A stretch of 64,000 nucleotides of DNA from the NCBI RefSeq assembly GCF_016863255.1, contig NZ_BOON01000005.1:186001-250000 (forward strand), read 5' to 3'. This stretch comes from Planosporangium mesophilum (GTDB lineage Bacteria; Actinomycetota; Actinomycetes; Mycobacteriales; Micromonosporaceae). Of this stretch, positions 58,851-64,000 are shown piece after piece. The notes beneath the pieces are model-generated. The model ran no database searches. It worked only from the letters and a program-made list of their open reading frames with translations, and had not been told where the DNA came from. A program made the position numbers and the translations under genes. Positions within the stretch are counted from its first letter, which is position 1; every line of letters starts with the position of its first letter.

Positions 58851-61361
58851 ATGACGGATACGGAGCGCACCGCGCGCCGCATCCCCGAGCGTCCGACCCT
58901 GGACGGGCTCGAGGAGAAGTGGTCGCGCCGCTGGCAGGAGGAGGGTACGTACGCGTTCGACCGGTCGAGGAACCGGGCGGGCGTCTACGCGATCGACGCG
59001 CCTCCGCCGACCGTATCCGGCGCCCTGCACATGGGGCACGTCTTCTCGTACAGCCACACCGACATCGTGGCCCGCTTCCAGCGGATGCGGGGCAAGGCCG
59101 TGTTCTACCCGATGGGCTGGGACGACAACGGATTGCCGACCGAGCGGCGGGTGCAGAACCACTTCAAGGTCCGCTGCGACCCGGCGCTGCCCTACGACCC
59201 GGCGTTCATCCCGACCGGCGAGTGGACGCCGATCTCGCGGCGTAACTTCATCGAGCTGTGCGAGCGGATGACGGCCGAGGACGAGCAGGCGTACGAGGCG
59301 ATGTGGCGCCGGCTCGGCCTGTCGGTCGACTGGTCGTACCAGTACACGACGATCGGCCACGACGCCCGGGTGGCGAGCCAGCGGGCGTTCCTGCGCAACC
59401 TCGCCCGCGGTGAGGCGTACCTCACCGAGGCGCCGACGCTGTGGGACGTGACGTACCAGACCGCGGTGGCCCAGGCCGAGCTGGAGGACCGGCAACGACC
59501 GGGCGCCATGCACCGGCTACGGTTCGGCTCCGATGTCGAGATCGACACCACCCGGCCCGAGCTGCTGCCGGCCTGCGTCGCGCTGGTCTGCCACCCCGAC
59601 GACGCCCGCTTCGCCGGCCTGGTCGGGCATACCGTGCGTACCCCGCTGTTCGGCGTGGAGGTGCCGGTCCACGCGCACCCGCTGGCGGACCCCGGAAAGG
59701 GTACGGGCATCGCCATGGTCTGCACGTTCGGCGACGTGACCGACGTGACCTGGTGGCGCGAGCTGAACCTGGAGACCCGTACGGTCATCGGCCGGAACGG
59801 CCGGCTGCTGCCCGAGCCGCCAACCGGCGTGGACGCGGCCTCTTATGCGGAGCTGGCCGGCCGAACCATCGCCCAGGCCCGGCGGCGGATCGTGGAGCTG
59901 CTCACCGAGAGCGGCGACCTGGTCGGCCAGCCGGCCCCGATCACCCATCCGGTGAAGTTCTACGAGAAGGGTGACCTGCCGCTGGAGATCGTGACCTCGC
60001 GCCAGTGGTACATCGGCAACGGCGGCCGCGACCTCGCGCTGCGCGAGAAGCTGCTGGAACGCGGTGAGGAGCTGCGCTGGGTGCCCGAACACATGCACCA
60101 CCGGTACGAGCACTGGGTGCGCGGCCTGACCGGGGACTGGCTGATCAGCCGGCAGCGCTTCTTCGGCGTGCCGATCCCGGTGTGGTACCCCGTGCGCGTC
60201 GACGGGTCGATCAGCTACGGGCGCCCGCTGACCCCGCCGGAGTGGCGGCTGCCGGTCGACCCCGCGTCCGAGCCGCCCGAGGGGTACGACGAGTGGCAGC
60301 GCGGGCGGCCGGGCGGCTTCGTCGCCGACCCGGACGTCATGGACACCTGGGCCACCTCGTCGCTGACCCCGCAGATCGCCGGTGGCTGGGAACGCGATCC
60401 GGACCTGTACGAGCGGGTGTTCCCGTTCGACCACCGGCCGCAGGCGCACGAGATCATCCGTACCTGGCTGTTCGCGACGGTGGTGCGCTCGCACCTGGAG
60501 GCCGGCTCGCTTCCCTGGCAGACGGCGGTGATCTCGGGCTGGATCCTGGACCCGGACCGAAAGAAGATGTCCAAGGCGTTCGACGCCAACCCGGCGCTGG
60601 AGACGCTGGAGCGGTACGGCTCGGACGCGGTGCGGTACTGGGCCGCCACCGGCCGCCCGGGCACCGACCTCACGTTCGACGAGGCGCAGATCCGCATCGG
60701 CCGGCGGCTGGCGACGAAGCTGCTCAACGCGTCGCGGTTCGTACTCGGCCTGGGTGCCGCCTCGGCGCTGCGCGACGGCGTCGCGGCCGTGACCGAGCCG
60801 CTGGACCGGTCGCTGCTCGCGTACCTCGCGACGACGGTCGAGTCGGCGACGGCAGCCCTGGACGGGTACGACCACACGGGAGCCCTCACGGCCGCCGAGC
60901 GCTTCTTCTGGGTGTTCTGCGACGACTACATCGAACTGGTGAAGGAGCGCGCGTACGCCGGGTCGCCGTCGGCGCGGGCCACCCTCGCGCTCGCGCTGTC
61001 GGTGCAGTTGCGGCTGTTCGCGCCGGTCCTGCCGTACGTGACGGAGGAGGTCTGGTCGTGGTGGCGGTACGGCTCGGTGCACCGGGCGCCGTGGCCGTCG
61101 GCGCGGGAACTGACCGACGCCGTGGGTGACCGCGACGTGCTCACCGTCACCAGCGCGGCGCTGCATCAGGTGCGCCGGGCCAAGTCGGACAGGCGCATGT
61201 CGATGAAGACGGCGGTACCGCTGGCCGAGGTGCTGGGCCCGGCGAGCCAGCTGGACCTGTTGGCGCTGGCCGAGGCGGACCTGCGTGCGGCCGGCGGGAT
61301 CGGCCGGGTCGACCTGCTGCCCGGGCGTACCGACGAGCTCGTGGTCGCCTGCGCATTTTGA
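58851..61361 (+). CDS. valS: Valyl-tRNA synthetase, archaeal-type form
   Basis: An 836-residue class I synthetase. HMGH (near residue 57) is the HIGH motif and KMSKA (near 570) the KMSKS motif. GWDDNGLPTERRVQNHFKVR, IDTTRPELLPACVALVCHPD (editing domain) and FVADPDVMDTWATSSLTPQI identify ValRS of the archaeal-type branch. It lacks the C-terminal coiled-coil of the standard bacterial enzyme. Whether it is the only ValRS of this genome cannot be seen here. It charges tRNA-Val and edits mischarged Thr. Translation is leaderless by position. Confidence 0.92.
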   Translation: MTDTERTARRIPERPTLDGLEEKWSRRWQEEGTYAFDRSRNRAGVYAIDAPPPTVSGALHMGHVFSYSHTDIVARFQRMRGKAVFYPMGWDDNGLPTERRVQNHFKVRCDPALPYDPAFIPTGEWTPISRRNFIELCERMTAEDEQAYEAMWRRLGLSVDWSYQYTTIGHDARVASQRAFLRNLARGEAYLTEAPTLWDVTYQTAVAQAELEDRQRPGAMHRLRFGSDVEIDTTRPELLPACVALVCHPDDARFAGLVGHTVRTPLFGVEVPVHAHPLADPGKGTGIAMVCTFGDVTDVTWWRELNLETRTVIGRNGRLLPEPPTGVDAASYAELAGRTIAQARRRIVELLTESGDLVGQPAPITHPVKFYEKGDLPLEIVTSRQWYIGNGGRDLALREKLLERGEELRWVPEHMHHRYEHWVRGLTGDWLISRQRFFGVPIPVWYPVRVDGSISYGRPLTPPEWRLPVDPASEPPEGYDEWQRGRPGGFVADPDVMDTWATSSLTPQIAGGWERDPDLYERVFPFDHRPQAHEIIRTWLFATVVRSHLEAGSLPWQTAVISGWILDPDRKKMSKAFDANPALETLERYGSDAVRYWAATGRPGTDLTFDEAQIRIGRRLATKLLNASRFVLGLGAASALRDGVAAVTEPLDRSLLAYLATTVESATAALDGYDHTGALTAAERFFWVFCDDYIELVKERAYAGSPSARATLALALSVQLRLFAPVLPYVTEEVWSWWRYGSVHRAPWPSARELTDAVGDRDVLTVTSAALHQVRRAKSDRRMSMKTAVPLAEVLGPASQLDLLALAEADLRAAGGIGRVDLLPGRTDELVVACAF

Positions 61362-61374
61362 ACGTATCGGTTGA

Positions 61375-61413
61375 CATGGCCGTGACCGGCCCCGCTCTCC
61401 GGTCACGGCCATG
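61375..61413. terminator. 15-bp perfect hairpin after valS
   Basis: CATGGCCGTGACCGG (61375-61389) and its complement (61399-61413) flank a 9-nt loop, 13 nt after the valS stop. It separates valS from the gtrA promoter at 61430. Confidence 0.75.
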
Positions 61414-61429
61414 GGCAACATCGGCCCGG

Positions 61430-61435
61430 TATAGT
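61430..61435 (+). promoter_or_regulatory. -10 element of leaderless gtrA-family gene
   Basis: TATAGT, the best -10 hexamer seen in the window, ends 7 nt before the GTG at 61443; no Shine-Dalgarno. Confidence 0.6.
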
Positions 61436-61442
61436 CCGTCCG

Positions 61443-62063
61443 GTGTCCCTGGTCGATCGCGTGCTGGCCGTCGTGCCGCAACCGTTTCGTTCGATACTGA
61501 TCAAGCGCCGCGAGTCCGTTAAGTTCCTCATGGTCGGCGGCTTCTGTTACGTGCTCGCCGTATTGATCAACTATGGGTTGAAGTTCACGGTGCTGCCCCA
61601 CCGGCCCGTCACGGCCCTGACGATCGCCACCGTGATCACCGCGATCATCTCCTACTTCCTCAACCGCGAGTGGTCGTTCCGGACCCGTGGTGGCCGCCGC
61701 CGCCACCACGAGGCCACACTGTTCTTCCTGATCAGCGCGGTCGCGGTGGGGTTGACCGACATTCCGTTGCTGATGTCGCGCTACGTGTTCGACCTGAAGG
61801 TGCCGACGGTCTCGCGACCCGTTCAGGAACTGTCCGACTTCGTCTTCGGCATGATCCTGGGCACGCTGCTCGGCATGGTCTTCCGCCTGTGGGCGTTCCG
61901 CCGGTGGGTGTTCCCGCACGAGAACGTACGGCCCGACCGGGTCGGCCGCGCGTCGGCCCCGGGGAACGGCGACACCCGCGTCACCGGTCACCCGGTTCCG
62001 GCCGACTCCGCCGTCTCCGCCCGGCCCGGCGGCGCCCGGGACTCGGACACCGCCTCCTCATAG
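61443..62063 (+). CDS. GtrA family membrane protein
   Basis: A 206-residue protein with four membrane helices (about 27-47, 54-75, 92-113, 131-151) and the family motif FLNREWSFR between helices 2 and 3. GtrA proteins assist in flipping or transferring polyprenyl-linked sugars for cell-envelope glycans. The C-terminal 50 residues are hydrophilic and variable. The GTG start is leaderless by position. The last 6 nt overlap the converging AbiEi-domain gene. Confidence 0.88.
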   Translation: MSLVDRVLAVVPQPFRSILIKRRESVKFLMVGGFCYVLAVLINYGLKFTVLPHRPVTALTIATVITAIISYFLNREWSFRTRGGRRRHHEATLFFLISAVAVGLTDIPLLMSRYVFDLKVPTVSRPVQELSDFVFGMILGTLLGMVFRLWAFRRWVFPHENVRPDRVGRASAPGNGDTRVTGHPVPADSAVSARPGGARDSDTASS

Positions 62064-62609
62064 CGAGTTCAGCGCCAGTCGCAGCAGCCCGCTGCCGGCC
62101 GTCGGCCCCTGCTCCACCTCGCGCCGCAGCGCCTCGACGCCTACCCGGCGCTCCCGGACCACCTCTTCCACCATCGCCCGGATCGCGGCGAGGTCGTGGC
62201 ACCACCGGCCGGCGTCGGCCACGGCCCGGCTCAGCGAACAGGTCCGGATCGGCGGCGCCACCTCGTCGCCCGGATCGGGCCGCCGGGTGCGGTGCACCCG
62301 TACGAACTCGACCGACCGGACCTGACGGGCGTGCGGCACGAGTACCCGTACCGCCGGGTCGGCGGGCAGGCTCCGGACGCCGTGGACCTGGAGCGCCACC
62401 CGGCCGGTGAGCGCGGCTCCGCGACCGGCGTAGAGGCAGGCGGCGATCCAGCGCTGGCGAGGGCTGAGCGGGTCGCCGAACGAGGCGTACACCGACGGCA
62501 GCACCTCACGCCAGGCGCCGGTATCCAGCCGCCAGCGCAGCCCGGCGCGGGTGACGCCGAGCAGGGTCAACTGGTCGTGGCGGACGAGACCGTCCTGTGT
62601 CAGCAGCAC
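62058..62609 (-). CDS. AbiEi-type winged-helix protein, lacking the C-terminal domain
   Basis: A 183-residue protein whose N-terminus (TQDGLVRHDQLTLLGVTRAG, WREVLPSVYASFG) is the AbiEi-like antitoxin winged helix found in many actinobacterial regulators, followed by the TGRVALQVHGVRSLP and VPHARQVRSVEFVRVHRTRR middle region. In the longer relatives a DUF559 (Vsr-like nuclease) domain follows the ALLRxAL segment; here it stops at SGLLRLALNSL, at the convergent gtrA end. It may be a truncated member. The start is uncertain (GTG 62609 or GTG 62642). A hairpin lies across the longer start. Confidence 0.65.
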   Translation of the reverse strand: MLLTQDGLVRHDQLTLLGVTRAGLRWRLDTGAWREVLPSVYASFGDPLSPRQRWIAACLYAGRGAALTGRVALQVHGVRSLPADPAVRVLVPHARQVRSVEFVRVHRTRRPDPGDEVAPPIRTCSLSRAVADAGRWCHDLAAIRAMVEEVVRERRVGVEALRREVEQGPTAGSGLLRLALNSL

Positions 62610-62616
62610 AATCGAC

Positions 62617-62643
62617 TGTGCGCCGCCTCGGTGGCGGCGCACA
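62617..62643. repeat. 11-bp hairpin in front of the AbiEi-domain gene
   Basis: TGTGCGCCGCC (62617-62627) and its complement (62633-62643) with a 5-nt loop. A DnaA-box-like TGTGGACAA lies at 62660-62668. It could be an operator or leader hairpin of the minus-strand gene. Confidence 0.5.
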
Positions 62644-62671
62644 ACACCGAATCCGCAGCTGTGGACAACTA

Positions 62672-62709
62672 CCGGCAGACGTCGTCAGAACCGGCAGGCG
62701 TCGTCAGAA
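62672..62709. repeat. 19-bp tandem repeat at the end of the Gly/Asp-rich gene
   Basis: Two adjacent copies of CCGGCAGACGTCGTCAGAA (62672-62690, 62691-62709; one mismatch). The second copy supplies the TGA of the minus-strand gene at 62704-62706. Confidence 0.6.
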
Positions 62710-63438
62710 GTCGCCGCCGAAGTCCCCACCGAAATCGCCACCGCCCCAGTCACCGCCGAAGTCGCCACCGCCCCAGTCACCGCCGCCGCCGTCGCCGCCC
62801 CAGTCACCGCCGCCGCCGTCGCCACCGCCGGGGTCCCAGCCGTGCTGGTCGGCGTAGTCGAGGCCCTGCTCGAAGCCGGGGTCGGCAAAGGCCGGGCTGA
62901 ACAGTGCGTCGAAGAGCAGCATCGAGCCGACGGCTCCGGCCCCTGCGGCCAGTGCGGTCTTCCACAGCGGCTGGGAGTACCAGCCGGAGGGCACCGGCCG
63001 GCCGCCGACCATGCCGCCGGGGTAGTAGTACGGCGTGTCGCTGCCCGGCCGCGGGCCGGCCTTGATGTGCTGGCCCTGCACCTCCACCTCGCGCTCCCTG
63101 GTGAGCGCCCCGGCGGCGCGCTGGCCGGCCAGCGGCGGAAGCTCGGGTCCGGGGTCGAGCCCCAACGCGGTCCGGGCACCACGCACGTAGGCCAGGCCTT
63201 CCAGGGCGGTCTCCCGGGCCAGCTCGTACTGCTTCGGGCTGGTGGCCCGGTCGAGCTGTGCCCCGGCCGCGTTGTACCGCTCCCCCGCGTCGACCAGGGC
63301 CTGCTTGGCTGCCGGGTCGTCACCGCCGGAGAGGTTCATGACCTGGCCACCGAGCCGCTCGTACCAGCGCAGGGCCTCCTCCCGCGCGTCCGCGAGCTCC
63401 CGCTCGCGCCGCTTACGTCCGAAAAACGAGAAAACCAC
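62704..63438 (-). CDS. Hypothetical protein with Gly/Asp/Trp/Phe-rich repeat tail
   Basis: A 244-residue protein. A basic N-terminus (VFSFFGRKRRERE) leads to a helical domain (about 14-95), a linker, one hydrophobic segment (about 161-186, ALAAGAGAVGSMLLFDALF), and a C-terminal tail of about 45 residues made of GGGDWGGDG- and GGDFGG-type repeats encoded by repetitive DNA (62707-62830). Such tails are flexible and may phase-separate or bind surfaces (inference). The GTG at 63438 is chosen; a GGGGG run is the only Shine-Dalgarno-like sequence. It is divergent from rmuC. Family not recognised. Confidence 0.65.
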   Translation of the reverse strand: MVFSFFGRKRRERELADAREEALRWYERLGGQVMNLSGGDDPAAKQALVDAGERYNAAGAQLDRATSPKQYELARETALEGLAYVRGARTALGLDPGPELPPLAGQRAAGALTREREVEVQGQHIKAGPRPGSDTPYYYPGGMVGGRPVPSGWYSQPLWKTALAAGAGAVGSMLLFDALFSPAFADPGFEQGLDYADQHGWDPGGGDGGGGDWGGDGGGGDWGGGDFGGDWGGGDFGGDFGGDF

Positions 63439-63513
63439 GAGGAACCCCCATTACGCCGAGGACTCGACTATCAGTTAGACGTTACCTACCCGTGTCTCGT
63501 ACACGAGTACGGC

Positions 63514-64000
63514 ATGCTAACGATCGTGGCGCTTCTCCTTCTCATCGTCGGCCTGCTCGTCGGTGCCGCCCTCGGCTGGCTGGCGGCCCGTAACCGATCC
63601 GCGGCGGACATCGCGCGGCTGGACGCCACGCTGCGCGCCACCAAGGAGGGCGAGGCGCGGCTGGAGCAGTCGCTGCGGGCGCTCAGCTTCGAGGCGAGCG
63701 CGCAGACCCAGGACGCGGTGGCGGACGCGGTCGCCCCGCTGCGGGAGGCGCTGCTGCGGTACGAGCAGCGCGTGGCCGAGCTGGAGCGGGACCGGGTCGG
63801 CGCGTACGAGGCCCTGCGCCAGCAGGTACGGGGCATGTCCGAGGTCTCCAGCGAACTGCGTACCGAGACCCGGCAGCTGGTGGCCGCGCTGCGGGCGCCG
63901 CAGGTGCGTGGCCGCTGGGGTGAGCACCAGCTCCGCCGCATCGTGGAGGCCGCCGGGATGCTGGGGCACTGCGACTTCTCCGAGCAGGTCGCCGGCGTCA
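63514..64000 (+). CDS. rmuC: DNA recombination protein RmuC (N-terminal part)
   Basis: The first 162 codons of an RmuC-family protein that continues past the window. It has an N-terminal membrane helix (about 3-24, IVALLLLIVGLLVGAALGWL), a long coiled coil (25-125, Glu/Arg/Ala rich) and the start of the nuclease-like domain, RGRWGEHQLRRIVEAAGM, the family signature. RmuC limits recombination between repeats in E. coli; the mechanism is unclear. ATG 63514 is the first start of the frame. The 75-bp gap to the divergent gene holds both promoters. Confidence 0.88.
   Translation, partial: MLTIVALLLLIVGLLVGAALGWLAARNRSAADIARLDATLRATKEGEARLEQSLRALSFEASAQTQDAVADAVAPLREALLRYEQRVAELERDRVGAYEALRQQVRGMSEVSSELRTETRQLVAALRAPQVRGRWGEHQLRRIVEAAGMLGHCDFSEQVAGV

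Noticed and set aside
1-64000. tRNA, rRNA, insertion sequences, integrases and prophage structural genes
   Set aside because: Looked for T-arm signatures, transposase motifs and att-like direct repeats; none could be supported.

Overview
The window is chromosomal DNA of a very high-GC actinobacterium, most likely of the Micromonosporaceae. The evidence is GC-rich third codon positions, many GTG starts, mycothiol genes (mshB, a mycothiol-dependent isomerase-like protein, mycoredoxin), WhiB7, AdnAB in place of RecBCD, and a Sdh1-type succinate dehydrogenase. The genus assignment is inference. Almost all of the sequence is coding; 61 genes are called, with partial genes at both edges (a YlbL-type protease at the left, rmuC at the right).

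Region 1 (1-21.3 kb) is a conserved actinobacterial core whose order resembles Mycobacterium tuberculosis Rv3194c-Rv3202c: PDZ/Lon-like protease, zincin-2 protein, YgjP-like metalloprotease, a ThiF-like protein, AarF/ABC1 kinase, whiB7, uvrD2, mycoredoxin, nudC, adnB, adnA. An M16 peptidase pair and two membrane proteins sit between nudC and adnB. Region 2 (21.3-31 kb) holds two LOG-family hydrolases, then lysine/diaminopimelate and aromatic amino acid genes (dapE, dapD, tyrA, dapC with a ferredoxin), a GNAT enzyme, two membrane proteins and mshB. Region 3 (31-41.7 kb) holds an S9 peptidase, a pterin dehydratase, tldD-tldE, sdhCAB, a DUF1990 protein and a MutT-type Nudix hydrolase.

Region 4 (41.8-51 kb) is the accessory part. 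It has a pterin-dehydratase-like protein without the catalytic motif, then a two-gene unit: a small protein with a hydrophobic N-terminus, and a multi-spanning NACHT NTPase. The C-terminus of the first and the N-terminus of the second share a near-identical motif of about 25 residues. This is the layout of amyloid-signalling NLR/effector pairs and is the best candidate for an undescribed system here. A formate/nitrite transporter, an Old Yellow Enzyme, a phage-type ThyX and two unassigned proteins follow.

Region 5 (51-64 kb) is housekeeping: ychF, an MDMPI-family protein, an Ada-AlkA fusion with ogt, a heterodimeric ABC exporter, an archaeal-type valS, gtrA, an AbiEi-domain protein, a Gly/Asp-rich protein and rmuC.

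Two patterns run across the window. First, at least twelve genes have a TANNNT -10 element exactly 6-7 nt before the start codon, mostly without a Shine-Dalgarno, which points to leaderless transcripts. Second, gene ends carry long near-perfect palindromes (14-23 bp arms, mostly short loops), some of which contain the stop codon of a flanking gene. Many operons use 4-nt stop/start overlaps (ATGA, GTGA, TTGA).
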